The notes under the pieces are model-generated. The model searched no databases, was not told the DNA's origin, and saw only the letters and a program-made list of their open reading frames with translations. A program made the translations under genes and the position numbers. Positions 52,608-62,032 of a DNA stretch of 64,000 nucleotides are shown here, piece after piece (within the stretch, counting starts at the first letter, position 1; each line of letters opens with the position of its first letter). Source of the stretch: JAWWOL01 sp033851545 (GTDB lineage Bacteria; Actinomycetota; Actinomycetes; JAWWOL01); assembly GCA_033851545.1 (NCBI GenBank), contig JAWWOO010000042.1, forward strand, positions 52,265 through 116,264. Reading direction: 5' to 3'.

Positions 52608-53267
52608 GTGACCGGGTCAAACCTTGCCAAGGCAGGCGTCCACGGGGTGTCCGCGCAGATGCGGCTGGTCGTCGCCGGCTCGATCGGGGCGGTCGCCGGG
52701 CTGCTCGTCGCCATCCCGTTCACCTGGCGGATCGGCATCCTCGGCGGCTGGGACACCACGGCCCTGCTGCTGCTCGCCTCGTTGTGGTCGGCGATCTGGC
52801 CGATGGACGCCGACCAGACCGCGGCACACGCCGAACGAGAGGACCCGTCCAAGGCGGTGGCGGACCTGCTGATCGTGAGTGCCTCGGTCGCCAGCCTGCT
52901 CGGCGTACTCCTGGTCATCCTGGGCAGCAAGCAGCAGGGCGCCAACCAGGGCCTGTCGGTCGGCATCGCCGTCGCCAGCGTGCTGCTGTCATGGGCTCTG
53001 GTGCACAGCAACTTCACCACCCGCTACGCCCGGCTCTACTACACCGGCATCGACGGCGGCATCGACTTCAAGAGCGACGAGAAGCCGAAGTACTCCGACT
53101 TCGCCTACGTGGCCTTCACGCTCGGGATGACCTACCAGGTGTCCGACACCGACCTGCAGAGTCCGGAGATGCGCGCGACGGCGCTGAGGCATGCGCTGGT
53201 GTCCTACCTCTTCGGCGCTGTCATCATCGCGGCGACGATCAACCTGGTCGCCGGCCTCAGCAAGTAG
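52608..53267 (+). CDS. DUF1345 membrane protein
   Basis: 219 aa with five to six transmembrane segments (about 18-40, 44-62, 82-103, 112-128, 190-215). The signature WALVHSNFTTRYARLYY (about 126-142) and the acidic FKSDEKPKYSDFAYVAFTLGMTYQVSDTD are typical of DUF1345. The function is unknown. GTG 52608 has GGAAGGG about 9 nt upstream. It lies 147 nt after qcrB on the same strand; nothing else was recognised in that gap. Confidence 0.87.
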   Translation: MTGSNLAKAGVHGVSAQMRLVVAGSIGAVAGLLVAIPFTWRIGILGGWDTTALLLLASLWSAIWPMDADQTAAHAEREDPSKAVADLLIVSASVASLLGVLLVILGSKQQGANQGLSVGIAVASVLLSWALVHSNFTTRYARLYYTGIDGGIDFKSDEKPKYSDFAYVAFTLGMTYQVSDTDLQSPEMRATALRHALVSYLFGAVIIAATINLVAGLSK

Positions 53268-53352
53268 CAGCCGCCCGGTCGCTGTCCCCGCCGCTCCGCC
53301 GGGGAGCGACCCCCATGATCATCCGTACACCCCGACGGCTTATCATCGAAGC

Positions 53353-53610
53353 ATGCCTGCTCGCTCCCGCCTTGCCCGCCCGGCTCGCGTTCGGACCGGC
53401 AACGGCAAGGTGGCGGGATTCTGCGCCATCTGCGCGACGGTCACCGCCCAGCACGGGTTCACCAGCGGCCGGCGCAGACGCTGGCAGTGGCTGGGCAGTC
53501 CCGTGGGCGACGTCCGGCACTACACGGTGTGCGACACCTGCGGCTATCAGACCGACGTCACGGCCGCCCGCACCACCGCCCCGCAGCAACGCCGCCCACC
53601 CGGCTCCTGA
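53353..53610 (+). CDS. Small zinc-finger-like protein (85 aa)
   Basis: ATG 53353 with TATCAT 6 nt upstream (leaderless-like). Two cysteine pairs, CAIC (about 24-27) and CDTC (about 61-64), are separated by about 33 residues and could hold zinc; the N-terminus is Arg-rich. A nucleic-acid-binding role is plausible but unproved. It converges on the ctaF gene with an 18-nt gap. Confidence 0.6.
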   Translation: MPARSRLARPARVRTGNGKVAGFCAICATVTAQHGFTSGRRRRWQWLGSPVGDVRHYTVCDTCGYQTDVTAARTTAPQQRRPPGS

Positions 53611-53628
53611 GACCCGCGTACGGGACCC

Positions 53629-54023
53629 TCAGGCCTCGGCCTCGTCCTCGACGTAGTACTCCAGCACGAAGCCGCTCACCGCGACGAGGGTGAAGAAGAC
53701 ACCGAGCAGCAGCAGCCAGATGCCGAAGATGGCGCCCAGGGTGACGATTGAGGCACCGGCCGCGAGGAACAGCGGCCACCAGCTGTGCGGGCTGAAGAAG
53801 CCGATCTCGCCCGAGCCCTCGTCCACCTCGGCGTCGAGGCGGTCCTCCGGACGCGGCTCCATCCGGCTGGCCGTGAACAGCAGGTAGGTGCCCAGGATGG
53901 TGCCCAGCCCCCCGCCGAACAGCATGGCCGTCCCGCCGGTCCAGTCCCCGGACCAGATGAAGTAGCCGGCGCCCATGAGGAGCAGGAAGCCCGCGAGCAA
54001 CGCGAAGAGGTAGCCCTCGATCT

Positions 54024-54027
<4 letters not shown>
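53629..54027 (-). CDS. ctaF: Cytochrome c oxidase subunit IV (actinobacterial type)
   Basis: 132 aa with four predicted transmembrane helices (about 6-25, 30-50, 82-100, 102-122) and the family-typical start MKIEGYLFALLAGF and GFFSPHSWWPLFLAAG. It is a small structural subunit of the aa3 oxidase. The start overlaps the ctaD stop by 4 bp. Confidence 0.92.
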
Positions 54028-55705
<1,678 letters not shown>

Positions 55706-55709
<4 letters not shown>

Positions 55710-56566
55710 GAGTTGCTCCCAGCCGCGCTCAACGCGGCCTGCGGGGAGACGCCGTTCTGGGACTGCGCAGCAGCGGCCTGCCACTTCGCGAAGTCAGCCT
55801 TGGACAGCACGCGCACCTCGAAGCTCATCCGGTCGTGGTCGACGCCGCACAGCTCGGCACAGCGGCCGATGTACTCGCCGGGCTTGGTGATGGTCAGCTC
55901 GAACTGGTTGTCCCTGCCCGGGATCACGTCGCGCTTGAACAGGAACGAAGGCACCCAGAACGAGTGGATGACGTCGGGCGAGCTCTCGATGAAGCGGATC
56001 GTCGTGTCGGTCGGCAGGACCAGCTCCGGCGGCTCGCCCTCGCGGCCGTTGACCGAGAGCGGCTTCGTCGTACCGGCCGTGTAGTTGAACTGCCAGTTCC
56101 ACTTGTAGCCGATCACGCCGATCGTCAGCCCCGGGTGCGGCGTCTGCTTGTCCTCGAAGTTCTCGATCACCGCGGTGTAGTAGAACAGCACGCCGATGAT
56201 GATCAGCGGCATGGCGGTGTAGAGGATCTCGATCGGCAGGTTGTAGCGCACCTGGCGGGGCAGCTCGTCGCTGGTCTTGCGGTAGGCGATCACGCACCAG
56301 AAGATCAGCCCCCACACGAAGACGCCGACCACGAGGGCCGCGATGACCGACCCCTGCCAGAACGGCAGCACCCGGTCACCCTGCACGGTGATCGGCTTCG
56401 GGAAGCCGAACCGCGGGACGTCGTTCTTGGAGCAGCCTGTGGCGGCCACCAGCAGCAGGCCGAACAGGCCGGTCATCCTCAGGCGGCTCGCCGATCGGCG
56501 ACCACGCGGGACGGCACCGGGAGCGGCCGTCGGCCGACCGGTGTCGCGGGACGGAGCGTGACTCAC
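55706..56566 (-). CDS. ctaC: Cytochrome c oxidase subunit II, lipoprotein
   Basis: 286 aa from GTG 56566 (GGAAGG upstream). A signal with lipobox LLLVAATGCSK (cysteine about 45) precedes two transmembrane helices (about 75-100 and 118-140) and a cupredoxin domain. The dinuclear CuA site is visible: HSFWVPSF and CAELCGVDHDRMSFEV, giving C-x3-C, H and M ligands. It receives electrons from the diheme QcrC. Confidence 0.95.
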
Positions 56567-56702
56567 GTGTCGCCTTCCGACGAACGGTGCGTATGTTCGG
56601 TTGCCGGGCAAGACTAACGCAGGGCCTATGCCGTCACCCCTCGCGGGGGGCACCCGACGGCACCGTGTCCTGAAGGGGATTTCCGGAGAGGACTGCCAGC
56701 CG

Positions 56703-57839
56703 GTGAGCTACCTCGACGCGGCCTCCACCGAGCCGCTGCATCCCGCCGCCCGCAGCGCCCTCCTCGCCGCCATCGACGACGGTTGGGCCGACCCGCAACG
56801 GCTGTACGGGGCCGCCAGGCGCACCCATCAGCTGCTCGACGATGCCCGTGCCGCGACGGCCGGACACCTCGGCGCCAGGCCCGACGAGGTCAGCTTCACC
56901 GCAAGCGGCACCCAGGCCCTCCACCTCGGCGTACTGGGCGTCCTCGGCGGCCGGCGGCGGGTCGGCGACCACGTCGTCGCCTCCGCCGTGGAGCACTCCG
57001 CCGTCCTGCACGCCCTGGACTTCGCCGGGGCCCAGTCCACCCTCGTCGAGGTCGACCGCGCCGGCCGTACGAGGGTCCCCGCGTTCGCCTCGGCACTGCG
57101 GGCGGACACGGCTCTGGCCTGCCTGCAGACCGCCAACCACGAGGTCGGCACCGTGCAGCCGGTGGCCGAGGTTGCGGCCCGGTGCCAGGCGGCCGGAGTG
57201 CCCCTCCTCAGCGACGCCGCCCAGTCGGTCGGCCGGGTTCCTGTCGACGTCACCGCCCTGGGCGTATCCGTGCTCACGGCCAGCGCGCACAAGTGGGGCG
57301 GGCCGGCCGGGGTCGGCGTGCTGGTGGTCCGCAAGGGCACCCGCTGGCGTTCGCCGGTCCCGTACGACGAGCGGGAGGGCCGCCGCGTGCCGGGCTTCGA
57401 GAACGTACCCGCCATCCTCGCCGCGGTCGCAGCACTGGACGCCGTGGCCGCCGAACGCGACGAGACCGCCGCGCGGCACAGCCACCTCATCGACCGGCTG
57501 CGCGCCCGGTTGCCCGAGCTGGTCCCGGACATCGAGATCGTCGGCGACCCGGTCCAGCGGCTCCCCCACCTGCTGACGTTCTCCTGCCTCTACGTCAACG
57601 GCGAGGCGCTGCTCGGAGCCCTCGACGCCGAAGAATTTGCGGTCTCGTCAGGCTCCTCCTGCACGGCCAGCACGCTCGCACCGAGCCACGTTCTCGAGGC
57701 GATGGGCGTCCTCACCCACGGCAACATCCGGGTGTCCCTGTCCCGGACCTCGACCGAGGCGGACGTCGAGCGGCTGCTCGCGGTGCTGCCGGGCGTGGTG
57801 GCACGGCTGCGCGCGGACGCAGGGGTGGTCGGGCTGTGA
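56703..57839 (+). CDS. Cysteine desulfurase (class V aminotransferase family)
   Basis: 378 aa, PLP-dependent. It has the SGTQALHLGVLG PLP-phosphate region, VEHSAVLH, NHEVGTVQPV, the Schiff-base lysine in SAHKWGGPAGVG and the persulfide cysteine in SSGSSCTAS near the C-terminus, so it is the NifS/IscS type. It overlaps the TusA gene by 4 bp, which points to sulfur delivery for tRNA thiolation or molybdopterin rather than a general Suf role. GTG 56703 has GGAGAGGA about 12 nt upstream. Confidence 0.9.
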   Translation: MSYLDAASTEPLHPAARSALLAAIDDGWADPQRLYGAARRTHQLLDDARAATAGHLGARPDEVSFTASGTQALHLGVLGVLGGRRRVGDHVVASAVEHSAVLHALDFAGAQSTLVEVDRAGRTRVPAFASALRADTALACLQTANHEVGTVQPVAEVAARCQAAGVPLLSDAAQSVGRVPVDVTALGVSVLTASAHKWGGPAGVGVLVVRKGTRWRSPVPYDEREGRRVPGFENVPAILAAVAALDAVAAERDETAARHSHLIDRLRARLPELVPDIEIVGDPVQRLPHLLTFSCLYVNGEALLGALDAEEFAVSSGSSCTASTLAPSHVLEAMGVLTHGNIRVSLSRTSTEADVERLLAVLPGVVARLRADAGVVGL

Positions 57840-58057
57840 TCGTCGACTCCAGGGGCAGGCGCTGCCCGTTGCCGGTGATCGACCTGGCAAAAGCGATGCG
57901 CGAGGTCGCCGACGGTGAGGTCGTCACGGTGCTGGCCGACGACCCGGCGGCAGCCACGGACATCCCGGCCTGGTGCCGGATGCGCGGCCACGAGTATCTC
58001 GGCGCCGAACAAGGAGCCAGTGGTCGGCAGTACGTCGTACGCAAAGCCGGGTCCTGA
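57836..58057 (+). CDS. tusA: TusA-family sulfur carrier protein
   Basis: A 73-aa sulfurtransferase-like protein. The active cysteine lies in VDSRGRRCPLPVIDLAKAM, the CPxP signature; D-P-A-A-A-T-D-I-P follows, then WCRMRGHEYL with a second cysteine. It accepts persulfide sulfur from the coupled desulfurase. The start GTG overlaps the desulfurase stop (GTGA). Confidence 0.92.
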   Translation: MIVDSRGRRCPLPVIDLAKAMREVADGEVVTVLADDPAAATDIPAWCRMRGHEYLGAEQGASGRQYVVRKAGS

Positions 58058-58141
58058 CCAGCCCCAGTGAACAGCTTGCGAAGCCCGGTGCGTGGCGTGA
58101 ACCGGGATCGGCCGGCGCTCGGGTGGTGCCCTGCCCGGCGA

Positions 58142-58199
58142 CTCTGCGTTGCCCGTAGATCGCGGGCAACTCAGAGCCTGCGGGGACTAGTCCCCCAGG
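58142..58199. terminator. Bidirectional hairpin terminator region between tusA and the SMP-30 gene
   Basis: Two stems lie between convergent genes. The first is CTCTG-c-GTTGCCCG (58142-58155) pairing with CGGGCAAC-t-CAGAG (58163-58176), 13 pairs with one mismatch and a 7-nt loop. The second is GGGGACTAGTCCCC (58182-58195), extended by flanking CCTG and CAGG. Neither has a U-tract, which is common in high-GC actinobacteria. Confidence 0.65.
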
Positions 58200-58216
58200 G
58201 CAGGTTGCTGTCCGGG

Positions 58217-59065
58217 TCAACCGGCGAAGGTGCGGGCCGGCAGGCCGCGTACGCCTGCGTCGTAGCCGAAGACAGCGCCTGCGCCCGGCTCGGCGCCCTC
58301 GGCGACCCCGTGCCGCGACGTGGTGATGAACAGCCGGTCGAGGTCTGGTCCGCCGAAGGTGCACGCCGTCACCTGGCGCGCGGCGACACCTACGACCGCC
58401 GAGAGGCTCCCCGCCGCGTCGTAGCGGCGCACCTCGCTGCCCTGCCACATCGCCACCCACACCCCTCCCTCGAGGTCGACGGTGAGGCCGTCCGGCATGT
58501 CTTGCTCGGCAGTCAGGTCGACGAAGGTGCGCCGGCCGGTCAGCCCGGTGTCCGGCGCGTAGTCGAAGACGTCGATCCGGTGGGTCGGGGTGTCGTTGTA
58601 GTAGGCCAGCGTCCCGTCAGGGCTCCACTCGAGGCCGTTGGAGACGGTGAGGCCGCCGAGCACGGTGGTGACCGACCCGTCGGCGTCGAGCCGGTAGAGC
58701 GACGCGGCGCCGTCAACTTCGGCGTAGTGGATGCTGCCGCAGTAGAAGCGGCCCTGCGGGTCGCAGCCGCCGTCGTTCATCCGGATGGTCGGCTCCGACC
58801 ACACCTCGGGCAGCGTCCGTACGGTGCCGTCGGGATCCTCCAGGGCGAAGCCCCGCTCGAGGGCGAGTACGGCTCCCCCACCGGCCCGGGGGCGCAGCGC
58901 CGCCAGCACCGAGCCCACGTTGCGCCGATGGACCTGCCCGGCCGCGTCGAGGGACATCAGATCACCGGCCAGCAGGTCGACCCAGCGCAGGCCGCCCCAG
59001 CCGGGCCACCAGACCGGGCCCTCGCCGTGCTCGCTCAGCGGGCCGGTGAGCTGCTCTGCCTGCAC
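58217..59065 (-). CDS. SMP-30/gluconolactonase/LRE family protein
   Basis: A 282-aa six-bladed propeller. Metal-binding acids are seen in HGEGPVWWPGWGGLRWVD, RMNDGGCDPQGRFYCGS, TVSNGLEWSPDG and MPDGLTVDLEGGVWVAMW. Family members hydrolyse sugar lactones. GTG 59065 lies two bases after the kinase stop, so the two are probably translated together. The sugar is unknown. Confidence 0.88.
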   Translation of the reverse strand: MQAEQLTGPLSEHGEGPVWWPGWGGLRWVDLLAGDLMSLDAAGQVHRRNVGSVLAALRPRAGGGAVLALERGFALEDPDGTVRTLPEVWSEPTIRMNDGGCDPQGRFYCGSIHYAEVDGAASLYRLDADGSVTTVLGGLTVSNGLEWSPDGTLAYYNDTPTHRIDVFDYAPDTGLTGRRTFVDLTAEQDMPDGLTVDLEGGVWVAMWQGSEVRRYDAAGSLSAVVGVAARQVTACTFGGPDLDRLFITTSRHGVAEGAEPGAGAVFGYDAGVRGLPARTFAG

Positions 59066-59067
59066 GG

Positions 59068-60057
59068 TCAGCCCGGTAGCAGGTGGGCGCGCACCTCGGC
59101 CGCGGCGTCGTCGCCGTAGGAGTCGGCGAACCGCTTGGCGAACTCCTCGCGCTCGAACTCGTACTCCTGCGTGCCGACCGTCTCGAGGACGTAGGTCGCC
59201 ATCAGCGACCCGACCTGCGCCGAGCGCTCGAGGCCCAGGCCCCAGGAGGTGCCGGTGAGGAACCCGGCGCGGAACGCGTCACCGACGCCGGTCGGGTCGG
59301 CGATCCGCATCTCCTGCGCGACCGGGACCTGGACGTCCTCGACGCCGTGGCGGTGGATGACGCTGCCCTTGGCCCCGTGGGTGACGATCCAGGCGCCGAC
59401 CCGCTCGAGGATGTCTTCGTGGGACCAGCCGGTCTTGCTGGTGACCAGACCCCACTCGTAGTCGTTGGTGAACAGGAACCGGGCGCCGTCGATGAGGTCG
59501 CGCACGGCCGGACCCTCCATGCGGGCGAGCTGCTGGGACGGGTCAGCCGCGAAGTCAATGCCCATCTCGCGGCACTCACGGGTGTGCCGCAGCATCGCTT
59601 CGGGGTCGTTGGGGCTGACCACGACAAGGCCGACGTTGCCGATCCCCCCGAGCCGGTCGATCACCGGGGCCAGCCCGATCTGCCCGGCCTCGGACATCGC
59701 CCCCGGGTAGAACGATGCGATCTGGTTGTTGTCGAGGTCGGTGGTGCACAGGAACCGCGCCGTGTGCGCGGTCGTCGACACGTGCAGCGACGCGGTGTCG
59801 ACGCCGTGGTCGTCGAGCCACGCGCGGTAGTCACCGCAGTCCGAGCCGGCGGCTGCGACGAGCACCGGCGTCTCCCCGAGCACGGCCATGCTGAACGCGA
59901 TGTTGGCTGCCACGCCGCCGCGGCGGATGTCGAGGTGGTCGACCAGGAACGACAGGGAGACGCGGTGCAGCTGGTCCGGCAGCAGCTGGTCGGCGAACTT
60001 GCCGGGGAAGGTCATCAGATGGTCCGTGGCGAAAGAACCGGTCACGACGACGCGCAC
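59068..60057 (-). CDS. PfkB-family carbohydrate/adenosine kinase
   Basis: A 329-aa ribokinase-fold kinase. VTGSFATDHLMTFPGKFAD (5-23) and HLDIRRGGVAANIAFSMAVLG form the substrate side. The catalytic ADPTGVGDAFRAGFLTG lies near residue 270; the usual GAGD reads GVGD. It resembles the mycobacterial CbhK and Streptomyces adenosine kinase-like proteins found beside the bcc-aa3 genes. GTG 60057 has GGAG just upstream. Confidence 0.87.
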   Translation of the reverse strand: MRVVVTGSFATDHLMTFPGKFADQLLPDQLHRVSLSFLVDHLDIRRGGVAANIAFSMAVLGETPVLVAAAGSDCGDYRAWLDDHGVDTASLHVSTTAHTARFLCTTDLDNNQIASFYPGAMSEAGQIGLAPVIDRLGGIGNVGLVVVSPNDPEAMLRHTRECREMGIDFAADPSQQLARMEGPAVRDLIDGARFLFTNDYEWGLVTSKTGWSHEDILERVGAWIVTHGAKGSVIHRHGVEDVQVPVAQEMRIADPTGVGDAFRAGFLTGTSWGLGLERSAQVGSLMATYVLETVGTQEYEFEREEFAKRFADSYGDDAAAEVRAHLLPG

Positions 60058-60138
60058 ACATGCTCCTGCAGGTGGGGCGATCTCGCATCGCCGACCCGCT
60101 GATGCTACTCGTCCGCCGGTCCCAGCCGCCGCAATGAG

Positions 60139-60159
60139 GCCGATAGCGGAGCTATCGGC
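60139..60159. repeat. Short hairpin GCCGATAGC-gga-GCTATCGGC
   Basis: Nine-bp perfect arms around a 3-nt loop. It lies 82 nt upstream of the kinase start, downstream of the larger stem on the minus strand. GCTATCGGCG from its right arm recurs at 60191-60200. Confidence 0.6.
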
Positions 60160-60226
60160 GAAACGGGACCTGCAAACCGTCGATTGCGTCGCTATCGGCG
60201 CACTGGCTAGCACTACGCGCTGGCTA

Positions 60227-60270
60227 GCGTTAGACGCCTGACGCGGTATGGCGCGTCAGGCGTCTAACGC
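60227..60270 (-). terminator. 19-bp perfect stem-loop
   Basis: Arms 60227-60245 and 60252-60270 are exact inverted repeats (core GCGTTAGACGCCTGACGC) around a 6-nt loop. It begins 92 nt beyond the stop of the HesB/ErpA-type gene, in line with a strong factor-independent terminator lacking a U-run. A role as a regulatory RNA structure or a mobile inverted repeat cannot be excluded. Confidence 0.55.
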
Positions 60271-60361
60271 ACCCCCCACACCTGCCGGAAACGCAGACTG
60301 CCGCGACCCCACCGAGGTGGAGGCGCGGCAGTGCGACGCGATCGGTGCCTGAGCTGAACGA

Positions 60362-60730
60362 CTAGCTGAACGACTCGCCGCAGGCGCAGCCGCCCTGGGC
60401 GTTGGGGTTGTCGATGGTGAAGCCCTGCTTCTCGATCGTGTCGACGAAGTCGACCGATGCGCCGAGCAGGTAGGGGTTGCTCATCCGGTCGACGACGACA
60501 TTGACCCCGCCGAAGTCGGTGACCACGTCACCGTCGAGCGAGCGGTCGTCGAAGAAGAGCTGGTAGCGAAGACCGGAGCAGCCACCGGGCTGGACGGCGA
60601 CCCGCAGTGCGAGGTCGGTCCTGCCCTCCTGCTCGAGCAGGCTCTTCACCTTGGCGGCGGCAACATCGCTGAGCACGACGCTCGCGGGGGTGGTCACGTC
60701 CTGCGTCGTGGTCTCGTCCTGAAGGGTCAT
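60362..60730 (-). CDS. erpA: HesB/IscA-family iron-sulfur cluster insertion protein (ErpA-like)
   Basis: A 122-aa A-type carrier. The three conserved cysteines are C50 in VQPGGCSGLRYQ and the CAC pair in QGGCACGESF. It begins SVVLSDVAAAKVKSLLEQEG as expected. It probably delivers clusters to apoproteins; NadA, a 4Fe-4S enzyme encoded about 1.3 kb away, is a possible client. A Shine-Dalgarno-like GGGAG precedes the ATG. Confidence 0.9.
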   Translation of the reverse strand: MTLQDETTTQDVTTPASVVLSDVAAAKVKSLLEQEGRTDLALRVAVQPGGCSGLRYQLFFDDRSLDGDVVTDFGGVNVVVDRMSNPYLLGASVDFVDTIEKQGFTIDNPNAQGGCACGESFS

Positions 60731-60813
60731 GTCGGCAGCTCCCGCTGGGTGAGGTCACTTCTGTCGTCGGCTGGGACCAACGCCAATCCGGGCCGGTCTC
60801 ATTCCTGGCCCCT

Positions 60814-61944
60814 CTATCTTCGCACGGACCAGCCCCTCGCGACCGCAGCAGCGACCTTTCGGGTCCACTCGGGTGCGTGGTCCATCGCCTCCTGGATCGA
60901 CCCGGCAGCGTCCGCCAAGGAGTAGGTGGCGTCCAGGCCCGAGGACGAGGTCTGCCGCCGGCCCACGACCACCTGCCCGGCGATCAGGACGCAGGGCAGC
61001 CCGTTCTCAATCGAGAGCTGGGTCACGCCGGAGATCACCTTGCCGTCGCGGGACTGCCAGTCGTACATCCCCTCGCCGGTCACCACGAGCTCGACCGAGG
61101 CGACCTGCTCGGCCAGACCCACCGCGTCCCGTACGAGGCCGATGCCCGACTCCCGGGTTGCACCGACGGCCAGCAGCGCGGCGCCCATGCCGCCGGCGGC
61201 TCCGGCGCCGGGCAGCTTGCGGACGTCGAGGCGGCCTGGCAGATCACGCTGCAGGACGTCCGCCCAGTGGGCGAGCGCGATGTCGAGCCGCTGCGTGTCC
61301 GCTGCCGTCGCGCCCTTCTGCGGGCCGTAGACGGCGCTCGCGCCGGCGAAGCCGAGCAGCGGGTTGATCACGTCGGTCGCCGCGACCAGCTCCACGTCCG
61401 GCAGGCGCGGGTGACGCTCGGCCGTGTCGAGGTGGTCGACGTCGATCAGGGCTGCGCCGCCGGGCGGCACCCGTCCGCCCTTGGCGTCGAGCCCGATCAC
61501 GCCGAGTGCCGCGAGCATGCCGGCGCCGCCGTCGTTGGTCGCCGAACCGCCGAGCCCCACCACGACGCGTACGGCTCCCTGGTCGAGAGCGTGCGCGACG
61601 AGCTGCCCGGCACCGTAGGTGGTGGTGCTCAACGGGTCGCGCTCCTCTGGCGTCAGCAGGTGCAGCCCGCAGGCCTGCGCCGACTCGACGTAGGCGGTGT
61701 CCCCCACGCGCAGGTAGGTCGCCTCGACCGGCGAGGCCAGCGGGCCCTGCACGCTCAGCGTCACGAGCTCGCCGCCCAGCGCCGTCGCAAGCACGTCGAC
61801 GAACCCGGGGCCGCCGTCCGAGAGCGGCGCCAGCACCAGCTCGTCGTCGGGAGCCACGGACAGCCAGCCGTCCCGGATCGCCGTAGCCGCCTCGACAGCC
61901 GTCATGGTCGAGCCGAACGAGTCAGGAGCGATGAGCACACGCAT
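60814..61944 (-). CDS. Glycerate kinase (GlxK/GarK class)
   Basis: 376 aa starting MRVLIAPDSFGSTMTA (ATG 61944; ATG 61953 is also possible). The core motifs DELVLAPLSDGGPGF, VVGLGGSATNDGGAGMLAALG and VVTGEGMYDWQS identify the two-domain glycerate kinase family, phosphorylating D-glycerate. No photorespiration or glyoxylate gene is adjacent. It is divergent from nadA. Confidence 0.9.
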   Translation of the reverse strand: MRVLIAPDSFGSTMTAVEAATAIRDGWLSVAPDDELVLAPLSDGGPGFVDVLATALGGELVTLSVQGPLASPVEATYLRVGDTAYVESAQACGLHLLTPEERDPLSTTTYGAGQLVAHALDQGAVRVVVGLGGSATNDGGAGMLAALGVIGLDAKGGRVPPGGAALIDVDHLDTAERHPRLPDVELVAATDVINPLLGFAGASAVYGPQKGATAADTQRLDIALAHWADVLQRDLPGRLDVRKLPGAGAAGGMGAALLAVGATRESGIGLVRDAVGLAEQVASVELVVTGEGMYDWQSRDGKVISGVTQLSIENGLPCVLIAGQVVVGRRQTSSSGLDATYSLADAAGSIQEAMDHAPEWTRKVAAAVARGWSVRR

Positions 61945-62032
61945 GCCGGCCATCCTGCCGTACGGAATTGCGGGTGCCCCGCCGGGCGTTGGCGTGCAAG
62001 GCTGCAGACTCGCTCGTGGAGAGGCACATCCC

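Larger units (their letters stand above)
60058..60361. other. Repeat-rich intergenic region (304 nt)
   Basis: No coding gene is supported. The stretch holds a 9-bp stem at 60139-60159, direct copies of GCTATCGGCG (60151, 60191) and CTGGCTAGC (60203, 60220), and a 19-bp perfect stem at 60227-60270. It follows the hesB/erpA-like gene and precedes the kinase, both minus strand, so it should carry a terminator and the kinase promoter. Confidence 0.6.

Noticed and set aside
56601..56702. N-terminal extension of the cysteine desulfurase
   Set aside because: The extension is basic and unlike the family, which begins at the SYLDAAS segment; GTG 56703 with an upstream purine-rich site is better.
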